The notes under the pieces: model-generated
What the model was told of the DNA's origin: nothing
What the model saw: only the letters and a program-made list of their open reading frames with translations
Databases searched by the model: none
Part shown: in pieces, positions 34,736 through 45,842 of the stretch
Numbering within the stretch: the first letter of the stretch is position 1
Layout: each line of letters starts with the position of its first letter
Translations under genes and position numbers: made by a program
NCBI GenBank assembly: GCA_951394405.1
Contig: OX596338.1
Span: 1,860,001-1,924,000, forward strand
Origin: Coprinellus micaceus
Taxonomy: Eukaryota; Basidiomycota; Agaricomycetes; Agaricales; Psathyrellaceae
DNA length: 64,000 nt
Reading direction: 5' to 3'

Positions 34736-37700
34736 ATGGACACGAATACCTTCGCCTCCTTGGCCCAACTGCAAATTCTGTTGGTTCCTGTGGGCGCGAT
34801 ACCCCAGGCGACGTTCGAGAAGTACGCCTCTGACATTCGAAGCTTTGAGACGATTCGGCTCTCAGACATACCTGCAGACCGCAAGGATGAGCAAGGTTGG
34901 TTTGCTGGCATGCCAAGTCTCATTCAGCTGACATATTGGACCTATACAGCGAATCGATTCATGCCCTCGCCTTTATCAACTGGATCTTTACAGATACGGT
35001 TTCCAACACATCCCCCACCGCAAGCTCATTTACCCTTGTCCCTCCTACGACCTTCCCACTTCCCCTTTGCCGTGATCGGTATAGCGTCTTTTCCCCAAGG
35101 CAGCTCTCCCGACCCACTAGAAGTCCAGATAGATGCGGTCATGTCAGATATGTTCCCCGAAGGTAAAGGACTCTGGCCATTGCGCGGGGTCAGGCGCGTT
35201 CTTCCCTGGCGTGTTCTTGCCTTTGAAGAAGGCGACAACCAGACCCAGAACGGCGACCAAAACCAAAATGACAACCAGAACCAGAATACTGCGCCACCTC
35301 CGCCATCTGTCTCTGTCATACCTAGCTTCATGAACAACAAGAAACTCTACATTGGAACACTAGTGGCGGACCTCTGTTCTCAGATATTACTGAGCTTTGG
35401 GACAGTCGTAAGGTGTATTCACTCCAACAGCTTTATGATACTCACCACTAGTCTCGATTCAGGCGGCAGCCCTCGCAAGTCCTGTAGGCAACGAATACCT
35501 TAATTCAGCTCTTATGCCCCAATTGCCCCTTGACGAGATACCCCTGCCACTCAACGAAGGCGGCTCGTCAAGACCAGATTCCACGATATCTTTACCACCC
35601 TCCAGCAGCCAACCCGAGTTTTCCAGGCCGTTCACCTTGAGCGCAGCACCAGGGACTCTTAAACGTACTTCGACAACCACCGCGCCGTACCGTCAGAGTT
35701 CATTGATGATACCCGCCACTAAGAAAAGGATCAGTACAATTGGCATGAGTTCTCCTCTTGGTCGATCCTATAAGATGTTGGGTGATTTCTACCTACTGTC
35801 TGGTCAAACTGAAGAAGCGTCGAAGTGGTGAGCTAGCCGCGTTATCGGTTATTGGTGTATGGCACGTTGCTAATTGGCCCGCTCTAGGTACTCGGAGGCC
35901 ATTACCATTCTCAAGGCGAATAGTGACAACATTTGGTACGCCTCGGCACTAGAAGGGCTCGCAACTGTTGCAGTCATCGACGCATGGTCCGCTGGGCAAG
36001 GCTTAGTTAGTCGATTTTACTGTTCTAGCACTCATTTGCCAATGATATTTCATTTCCCTCACCTTATAGCACAGCTCGACTGCCACAGCCAAGGAACCCT
36101 GGGGCCACATTGGCGAGAAGCTAGCGCAAGCCACAGCACTATACCACAAAACTTCAACACCCGACTTTGAAACAGCTTCGCTCCTCGTATACCTTTACTG
36201 CCTATGCGTCCTCCGACATACCTCCCTCTACTTTGCGATCTGGTCGGCAAAAGGGTGGGGTCCGCTAGCGTTTACGGCGATGCTCCATCCCGGTCCTAAA
36301 CCCTATCTACCTCCAACGCTCGCTCATGATGGAAGCCGTGACTGGGTCACGCTCGAAAGGCTATCCCACATTTCCAACGTCTCGCGGTCCGCGATATCCT
36401 CTATCCTGTCAAACCTTCACGGGCCATGGCTACTCCACCTCGGACCGCGCGAGCGTATCTCGGTTCTGGAGTCAACGGCGAGCACATACTCGTCGATGGG
36501 GTTCAAGCGGAAGGAAGCGTTCATTTTGCGCGAGATTTTGGGGAGCGTGATGGATCTCATTGTATGTGGGCGGGATGAGGACGGGATGAGTCAACCAAAC
36601 GGGGCTACTCTCCAGACCGGCGGACTGGGGATCCACAACATGACCCCCGGACCTAACCAGTCGTGGGGTGGAGTAGGTGTGCGGCTGAGCGAAAGCGTGC
36701 GGGGCAATGAAAGTATCTTGTTCGTGCTCAAGTACCTGTGCAGGACATTGGGCATCAACCTCGAAGCTGTGAGGCTGCATGCTGCCCCTGAGGACCCTTC
36801 ATCGATCTCGGATAGCGCTCTAATCAGTCAGTACGAGCAGGAGGAAACGGAGGTGTTCCAGGAGCCGTTCGGGTGGCCGGAGTTGCAGGTTGGGATCATT
36901 CGGGAAGCTGTCGCCGTTGCGGAGGCACTGCCGGGTAAGCTGCGTTCTCATTGAAGAGCATAATGATTGCTTACGCCATCTAGATTATCCCTCAGTTGCA
37001 CAGTTCTCCCTTTCGGCGCTGAAGACTCTGAGGCCATACCTGGATGCCGACGACCAGGACCGACTGCACGCCAAATCAGTGGAGTCCCTGAGGGTTGCAG
37101 TACGAAGAGGCGATCAACGATGTATTGAGTATTGGTCGGGAAAACCTGTTCTTGACGTTACGCTGGCACCGTAGGTGCTTTAGACCCCACCCCGACTTAA
37201 AACCTGACAGTAGCATTCAGATTACCAACTATCCGCTTACCTATCGAGAAGCCCTTGGGGATGCTCAGTTCGAAGGGCAACAGTGTGCCTCTGCTGCTCC
37301 AAGGTGGCACCGACCCGTTCTTGTACAATCCGCGTCGAGCGCAAGCAGGCAAGGTATGCGCAACAACGCCTTCTCAGCTCTGCGGCAATTGCTCATCATT
37401 GAGTAGACAACATCCCTGGTGGTTCAAAACGAGCCACTGGAGTTCCTCGTCACCTTGACGAACCCATACATCTTTGATCTAGAGCTTCAGCACCTTTCAC
37501 TGAGGTGTGCCTCCCCCCAATACCTCTCGACTTTTTTTCTTCGCTGACACTAATTCAGTACCTCTGGTACGAAGTTCGAAACTCAGCCAATGCACTACTT
37601 CATCCCCGCCAACTCCACCATGGACGTTGTGCTCACTGGCAAACCCGTTGAAACGGGAATACTCACCATCCGCGGCTGCTTCGTCCAAGCTCCCGGAGGC

Positions 37701-39454
37701 TTGATGAGAGAGTTCATTCTACCTTTGAACACAGAGCAAGAGGTCGATCGCATTACCAAGAAGAGGAATGCACTCGCATGCGAGTTTGAAAGGTACAAGT
37801 ACTGGGGCATCGAGAGCTTCCCTTGGCAGAAGGCAGGCAAGAGAGAAAGTACACAGATGGCAATCCCTTCGATTTCGTCGTTCAAGTTTTTACAGTGTAA
37901 GGTCGTGCCGGAGCAGCCATTGTTGAGGATCAGGAGGTCCACGATTACGCATGGAGCACTCATGCTTTACGACGGCGAGAGGTGGGTGTGGCATGCCCTT
38001 TGAGACACTGTCTTACGTGATATTGATCATAGGTCCTCCATTCGTCTTACGATTGAGAACATTTCGGCCCATCCTGTCGATTTTCTTCGCCTGGTGTTCG
38101 ATGATTCAACTCAGGGTCCTGCTCAGCAAGCACTGGCAGAGGGAGGTCTCTCAGTTTTCGATACTTATGAGGCCGAGCACAAATTGATCAATGCCCCTGT
38201 ATTTTCGTGGAATCCGGAGGAGGCCAAGGTGATCGCTCCTAATCAGAACCTGACCCTCACCGTGGACTGCTTTGGCAAAGTGGGATGGTACGTGAGTCCG
38301 TCCTCTACGCCCTGTTCGTGCCACTGACATGTCGGGTTAGTGCGAGTGGAACTGTCCACATCTCGTATTCTCACACCGAGCGCGACGAATCCAAGGAGTC
38401 AGGGATGTTCTACGTCCGTCAAGTGTCCTATCCACTCGCTGTGACAGTCTACCACATGCTCGAATGCCACCAGATGGACATTGTGCCCTTTCCTTCTTAT
38501 GTCAACAACGCCGACTTCCAGGACCGATTGAAGGGCGGGAAACGGAAAGACTTGGTGTTGGATGATAGCTGGGGATGGTGCTTGTTCTCTGTGGAGGTGC
38601 GGAATGCGTATGGTCTTCCATTCGACGTCACATTCTCCCGGATAGAGGACGGTGAGGGTATTGCCTTGACCTCAACCACCATTCCTCCCGGCTCGATGTC
38701 CCGGTAGGTTATCCCTCCCTTCCTAATCGGGTGGTCGCTGAACCACCTCTTTAGTATTATACTCCCGATCCGTAAGATCATCCTGCCCGAAGAAGTCATC
38801 AACAAGCCTATTCCTACTCTTTCCGACCGCCAGTTTGTCGTTGCAAAGTCCGATTTAACGAAGGCCGAGCAGAAGGTGCAACAAGAACTGTTCTGGTACC
38901 GTGAAGAACTGCTCAGATCAATTCGGGGCGAATGGCAGGAGGTACGTCCTATGTCATGTACCTGCGCGCTTGTTTGTGGCTGATTCGACTGACGGTAGAC
39001 TGGAGGAGTTCGATCGGGGGTACTTTCCCTCCGCGGCCAGCGCATGACAATGCATATGCTCGATGCGATCCGCCTCGAGGCTGCAAAGGTCGAGTTGACG
39101 CTGCTCTCAAGAGAGTTCGATGAACCTATCGTCATGGTTGGGGGGAGGTACATGCCGCTACCCAACGAGTTCGTCGCTTTGCGGGCCCGAGTGGAAAACT
39201 TGGCAGATGAGCCTGTGGTTTTCACATTGGATGTGGAATTGGATCCATCCGAGTCGATCGTATTCGAAGGGATCCTCAACGATATCCCCCTTGGTCGCCT
39301 TGAAGCCAATGAAGTGCGAGACTTTTCCTTAGGAATATGCTTCCTATCTAGTGGGCGCTTTGAGCTCTCTGCGCAGGCTCGGCCCTTTGGCATACCGCAC
39401 CTTGAGGCACGTGCTGCCCGCGCCTCGCTCGTTGCAGCTATTGTAGATTCTTAG
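34736..39454 (+). CDS. TRS120: TRAPP II subunit Trs120/TRAPPC9
   Basis: Trs120 (TRAPPC9) is a specific subunit of TRAPP II, the guanine-nucleotide exchange complex for Ypt31/Rab11-type GTPases at the late Golgi. The protein begins MDTNTFASLAQLQILLVPVG, typical of the family, and runs through more than ten exons to the stop at 39452-39454. Supporting blocks are FAVIGIASFPQG in the first exons, GRSYKMLGDFYLLSG followed by YSEAITILKANSDNIWYASALEGLA (a helical repeat part), and immunoglobulin-like beta-rich segments in the C-terminal third (such as YFIPANSTMDVVLTGKPVETG and ISYSHTERDESKESGMFYVRQVSY). A Gln/Asn-rich low-complexity stretch (about 35240-35300) interrupts the N-terminal part. Length, about 1,350 residues, suits the family. 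Confidence 0.88.
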
Positions 39455-39999
39455 ATTACTTCTGGGCACAAGTTGGTCATGCTTTGTAAGGCCACTTTTG
39501 GGTCCGGCTTCCACAAATAACCTCTATTTGGATGCTTACCTGCCAAATCGGGTGTCGGAGTCGGTAATCGTTGAAGCTGGCCAGTAGCAATGTATTCCAA
39601 GAACAAGACAACAAAAACTCAGCTAGTAGCGACGGGACATCCTATCGGGTCTAGTTAAATTAAGCAGTTCGGGGTGGTCGGCGGGGGTGGCCCTCCTGGG
39701 GAGATGGAAAGGCAATGCGGAGAAGGATAGAACAAAGAAGCCAACCAATGTGGGGGGAGGTGAAAGAATGGACCGGATGAGCAGCGAAGCAACAGCCAAG
39801 TGTGGAAAGTAAAAGCGGTATCGAGAAGATCTATCTGCTAGCCTATTAAGGTCTGTCGAGTGACGGATAAGAATCTGTAGAGTAATATCGTATAGTACAG
39901 GTTGCTCAGACCGTGCGTGTCAAAATGAGTGGTATGTAGAAGTGGTACTGTGGTCGTAAACGTGGCTGTATAGTGGGATGCGAATCAAAATGTGGTTAG
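39455..39999. other. Convergent 3' intergenic region
   Basis: This lies between the converging Trs120 and glucan synthase genes and should contain both 3' untranslated regions. There is a short purine-rich G-tract area near 39670-39770. I see no gene. Confidence 0.5.
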
Positions 40000-42900
40000 T
40001 TAAATGTTCTTGCAAATGTCGCATTTGAAATCGATGTAATCGTGGAAGATGACGGCTGGAGAAAAGAAGAGGATGAGGTCAGCGATGTCAAACATTGACG
40101 ATAACCTAGAAGCTTACGGAGGACGACCAATGCGGCGAGTGCGGCAACCACAATGATGTACACGACGGTGTACTTGATGACAATCCACCGACGTTGCCTC
40201 TTCTGCTTCGTCGAGAACAGTGGCGGTCTGATCTGCTTGGAGGGGCGGAGCCAGAATAACATCGTCGAATGCAGCGAATTGGCGAAGGGAATGAGAATTG
40301 GTGGCGTCAGGATGATGAGGAGGATGTGTGCAAGGATGAAGTCGGACCCCCACAACGACATCTCCACAATCTTGACGATAAATTCACGAGCCGGTTGCGA
40401 GAAGGCCGAGTTGCCAAAGCCACGGCCGTACCATTTACCCGTCCACCACGCGCGATTAGTCTCGTCGTGCTTGAACTCACGAGTGAGGAACACAGCGATG
40501 AGGAACTTGTGAATGGCACGCTGGATGGCGACAATGCAGATGAGGCCGAGCACGGCATGAGAGGAGTCCCAGAGTTCGAGGTACCACTGTGGGAATAATG
40601 TCAGCTCGGTGGGAACATTGGGGGGTCAGAGGAGAAGATGACATACGAAGAACTCGAAAAATGCGATCAATCCAACCAAGCACAAGATATGCGCAAGACT
40701 AGCCATTACCGATCCAAATTTGACCCACCCATCCATCATCGGTCCAAGGAACAAGGAAAGGAAAAACAGCACGAGAAGGATGACGGCGTTCCAGGCGATG
40801 GGTCCGACGGAGATGACAGCGATACGGATAAGGGGACTGGCGGGGACCTCGTTGTTCACCGGGAACGACTTGACGAACATGTATGCGATGACGAAGATAA
40901 TGGCCAGGCAAATAGGGAGAATGATCTCGGCGAAGATCAAATTCCTCCAGCTCGCTCGAGGGACGTCGCCGGATAACTTTTCAGACGGGTGGCCGAGTTT
41001 CTTCTTCTTGTAACCGGTAATCATCGTCCTGGAAAGTCGGCAATAGCCGTACCAACTGCTCGCCTTCGTCCTCGAGTTACCGCGCGACATCCAGCGAAGG
41101 AACTCTCGGTAGTCGATGATGAAGTCCGAGAAGGAGAACTGGTGGGGGTTGAACATGAAGGGGGCGATGCAGAGTGATGCGACCGAGAACCAAAAGTAGA
41201 TGAGATGGGGGATCCAGATAGCCATTGTCACGTATAAGAGGATCAGCAGATTCCGGAAGCCCATATAGATACTAGGGCCAGCGAAACGGGAGTAAAGGAT
41301 GCTGAAGGATATGCGCGTTGTGGCGAAACCGCGACCAGTGGCGATGTAACGGGCACCTCCGAAGGTCAAATTGCTGAGGATGGAGTTGGAGTAGATCTGG
41401 GTGGAGAAGACTTCGAAGATGGGGGAGAGTGACAAGAAGTGTTTCCCGAGACGAAGAAGGGCCTTGCCGGTTCCCCTTTCCACGAGTTCTATAGACGATG
41501 ATTCAGTGTCAATAGAGTGGAGTACAAGGGAGAAATTACCTGTCAAGAAGAGTGGCAAGAAAGCAATGAAGAAGACCAAGAAAATGGAGACAATGCAGCG
41601 TCTGATCCAGTCAAACACAGGGATGAGGTTGTAGCACCCAGGCTGACCGGCGATGACGTTTCCACGAGCGTCCACTCGGCAAATCTCCAATGCCTTGTTC
41701 AACGTTCCAATGTAGAGCACTAGACGAGATAGTCAGTTAAGTTAGTTAGAGGGGGGTGCGTTTCGAAAACGTACAAGTGACCATGAACACCTGAATCGAC
41801 ATGATGACGAGGATGTTGTTGACGTGGAATCCAGGGTGACCGTAGTAGAAAGTGAGGAACCGATCAATGGGGAGCTGGGTACCCAGGTAATAGTACTCTC
41901 GACTGAGCATTTGTTCGCCCATACCCATTCCGATCTTGGTCTGGAAATTGAGGATGGTTCCGAAGCCGAGGTCACGACCCTTTCCGCACTGGTAGTACTC
42001 CACATGTTTGATCCTTCCACCACGACCGAATGCGTTCATACCGGCGAAGATATCCTCGTTGACATGTAAGCCCTTTTGCGCTTTGGACACACCACCGCGG
42101 GTCGTCATGAACGTCGCATTGAGGAAATCCGGATGTCCATAGTGCAGCTTGCCTCCAATCCACGCGAGGGCACGGGCGGTCATGGTACCGAATGTCTGTT
42201 CCTTCCCAGCGGCAATGTCGCCAAGCACACCAATATTCTCCGAGAAGATGTACTCGCGAGTACCGACGATGGCGACGGGGGCCTTGGTAAACTCCTTATG
42301 ACCCCACTGTGCGTACGGACTCTGGCTCGAGATTGAAAGCTCCTCGAACTCGCCGAGGACGTTGCGAATTTTGAGGCATTCTTCGAGGTAGTTGTCTTGG
42401 TTGGCGTCGATAAGCTGGAGGTATTCACCGCGATAGAAGATAATGGCGTGGTTCTGATTGTCTGACTTTCCGTCTCCGAGAATGGGGTTTCCCGGGAGCT
42501 CAACCCTGAACTTCGGCTTTCGCTTGCCCGTCTTCTCGTCGATTTCCGAGTGACCGTCAATGAGCGCAGAAAACAACCTCGCCTCACCGCCCTTTGAAGC
42601 AGGCTCTTCGTCCAAATACGCGATCTGGAGGTCTGGGTAGGCTCGTAGCAGGAATTCCGCGTTCTCGTGCTCTTCCTTGTTGAACTTGGAGAAGCGCTGC
42701 ATGGAAATGGCGAACTTGAACTTGCGGCGCGCCATCCGTTCCAATTCGCGTTCTAACCGTTCGGTGTTGCCACCAAAGTTGTGGACGATGTCAGGGTTCT
42801 CGACGCGGTAGAGGAGCTTGATAGCCTTGGAGTAGTTCATCATGCCGGAGACCGTACGGTAGAGGGTCTGCGCACGCAAAGATGCCCAGATACGCGTTCG

Positions 42901-45695
42901 GAGGGTGTATTCCGGCGACGAGCTCTTGAAGCCGATGCAATAGAAGGGGAGATCGTCCACCTTCTTCTCGTTGCCCGTTGTCGTTGATGTGCCGTCGGCG
43001 TTCTCCGCCTCATCTGCGAGAATCTTGGTGTCCTTGACAAAGTTGTCCCACTCGACGGGATGGAGCTGCTTGAGATACTCCAATAACGTGACCCGGGTGT
43101 TCTGGTCCTCTTCGCGAATAATCTCTCGAAGGCTGAGAAGGATCTTTTCAGAATAATGGGGGACAAGGACTGTGAAAGTGGGCATGGCTTCGACGGAGAG
43201 AGTCTCGGGGAGGGCGGTCGTAAGGGATGACGCAAAGAAGGAAATACGTCGGTCGGCCTCGCCTCCTTGGGGGAAGAAGTTGAGGTTGGAATCCTGGCTG
43301 GTGAAGAAAGGAGGAGCGCGGAGGGTTCGCCTGCCATCGGGTCCGTCGACTTGGTGATAGAGCAACCTCTGGACGTTGTCGATGGACAGAAGGTGCTCGC
43401 GGTACATGGAGATGATAACGGCGTTCCAGATTTGGGATACCAGGACCTTGGGCTTGTACTTGACTTCCATTTCAGCAGTTGCGAGGAGCTTGGCGTAAAT
43501 TCGCTTTGGGAGGCGTGTGAAAATATCCTTCCAAGGTGTCCAGATGGACAGACCAAGGGCGAATGAACGGCCAACACTGAAAATGACAATCCAGATAATG
43601 TACCAGAGGTACGTGTCCAGGAAGAAGAGAACGAGGTCCATGACATACATGATGGCGAGAGTGAAGGGGACTTGATTAGAGCATAGAGCATTGCCAAAGA
43701 ACCTGTCTGTACACCGTTGGACCTTGGTTCTGGCCATGACCGCAATGGGGCTGCTGAAGGAGGACGTCAAGAAGAAGTAGGATTCGACGAATTTGCAGGC
43801 GAAGATGAGAAGCCAGAGACCGATAGACGCCAGTCGAGCGGACCGAGGTAGAGCTGGATACGATGCAGTGAAGGTCTGGGATGCCATGTACTTGCGAGAC
43901 TTGCCCGCGACGCGATCTCCAAACATTCGCCCAGAAGGGATGATACCAAAGGCAGCCGTCGCTACCACCGATACGAAGAATTGAACGATGCCGATAATGA
44001 GGGGAATTTGACCTTGGTTCGGGCGGCCATCGACGAGGGCAATGTAGAAAGTTGGGCCGACGGTCAAGGCGAGAATGACGAGGAGGAAGATTAAACGTGT
44101 CGTGAGGTGAGAGGCGTTATTCCACGTTGTAGGGATGTAAGAGAATTCGGCAAGGGTGGCGAATATCATGAGGAGCGTCGAAACTCCACCTCCTAGTGCG
44201 ACTGCGGACCATGTCATAGGGGCCGACGGTTCCTGCTTGTTTTTCGGAGCGTAGACCCGAGGGGAGTTGAAGGCGGTGTAGAAGTAGAACATCGAGATAT
44301 GCAGGATCCAGATACGATTGAAGTTGACCAAGAAATGACCTAGGGTTCGCTTCTCAAAGTAGGTCTTGAAGAAGACGCGGTTCCACTCGATCTTGCCGAA
44401 TTTAGTGTAACGCTGTGCTGGTGGAACGTCGGTGAGTCGCGTCTAGAGAACATGTCAGTAAGTTCCAAGACAGGCAGATTAGGGTGCACGTACTCCATCC
44501 CTGAGGACAATTTTGGCGAGTCCCTCAGGATACCAGAAGAGCTGGTTGACGTCATCATACCCAATGATATCGGCGTGGTCCTTCTCCTTCCTCACAAACT
44601 TTCCGTCAATGACCTCGTAGCCTTGGTCGCGAACGAAGTCGTACAACGGCTTGATGACGGTGCTGAGGTAGATACCTTCAGGTATGGGGTCAATGCGGTT
44701 CTGACATTCAGGACTCCGGTAGTAATCGTCCGCGCATTTGAAGATGAAGCACATGCACTCGGGCATGAAACGGACGTTGCCTCCTTCTCCCCAACAGAGC
44801 AAATAAAGGGCGACCTGTCGCAGACGATCGTATTGACTCATGTTGTTCATGGCATTTCTCCAGCGGTTGAGAGCGGTATCGAGGGATTTCGAGCCAGCGG
44901 GTTTCCCACCTTTCACGCTCTTCAGGCGCTGAAGCCCAGGATTCTGGGACTGGCCAACGGCGTCGTCGAGATTGAGCTGAGCAGCGAAGTACCACTTGCG
45001 GTAGTTGGCATGCTGTCCACCTATGTAGTCGGCATGGATAGTGAGGAGGGCCTGGTTCGGGCTCATTCGAGAAGCCCGAGAGTCCAACAGCTGCATGAGG
45101 AAGTCGAACTGGGCACGCCATGAGCACGGTTGCGGAGCATTGAGGGGGATTACACACCATATTCCGCATTGAGTCCCGCTGGAACCCAAACTTCTGGGCC
45201 AAATCGAGAAAAATGTCCTCGATCTCTTCGGTCGACATGGGTATCTGGCGATCCGCAGACCAGGCGGGATAGTGTTCGGAGGCTCCGAGGCCTGGGTCGG
45301 CAAAGGGAGAGATACTGGGGACAGAGCTCATATGAGAGTCGACAGAGGGGTCATAGCGACGGTTAAACATGTCAGAGTTGAGGTTGTTGAGGTCGCCTGT
45401 ATAGAATCAGCACTGTCACCCCACGCAACCAAACCGATGGCGACGCACCACTCGAGCCATCGTAGAACGCCGGCGCTCCAGCTAGTCTGGATATACGGTC
45501 AGGGCGCTGTCCAGAGCAAGTGAATTAGTGTCGAACAACTGACCTCGTCGTGCTCGAGTTCATGTTTTGGTAGTGGTCCATGTCAGACTCGGCATCGTAG
45601 CCACCAGGCTGGGGAAATGGCTGGCGCTGTTGGAAATTGGGGTTCATCTGTGGATTGAATGGGTTCTGGCTGGGCTGGAAGCCATTAGAGGCCAT
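40000..45695 (-). CDS. FKS1: 1,3-beta-glucan synthase catalytic subunit (FKS, GT48)
   Basis: This plasma-membrane enzyme makes the main wall polymer, beta-1,3-glucan, from UDP-glucose. The minus-strand gene starts at [14 protein letters not shown] (Gln/Asn/Pro-rich tail) and has about nine exons. The FKS1 N-terminal domain is visible in [20 protein letters not shown] and [16 protein letters not shown] block of membrane segments (about 43500-44330) precedes the large cytosolic GT48 domain, with [36 protein letters not shown] and [16 protein letters not shown] second membrane block (40120-41830) ends the protein. Splicing the last intron gives the ending CDICKNI with stop at 40000. Ignoring it gives a stop at 39996. 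The two regions matching the ascomycete echinocandin hot spots differ from the usual sequence. Length is about 1,750 residues, normal for FKS. Confidence 0.95.
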
Positions 45696-45842
45696 GAAAA
45701 CTGGATAGAATAGGCAGAATAAAAGAGTGGAGGGCCAGCGAGAATGTAGACAACGGGAGAAAGGTGTGACGGTGTGACATGTCACTTTCGTCACACCTGC
45801 CTCTCATCACACCGGCGCTCGTCGCTGCCCCCATCGAGCTCA
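45696..45842. promoter_or_regulatory. Short bidirectional promoter between FKS1 and LRR-like gene
   Basis: Only 147 bp separate the two divergent start codons. It contains GTGTGACGGTGTGACATGTC and the nearby inverted sequence CGTCACACC, so a short GTGTGAC/GTCACAC inverted pair lies between the genes. No TATA box is evident. Confidence 0.45.
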
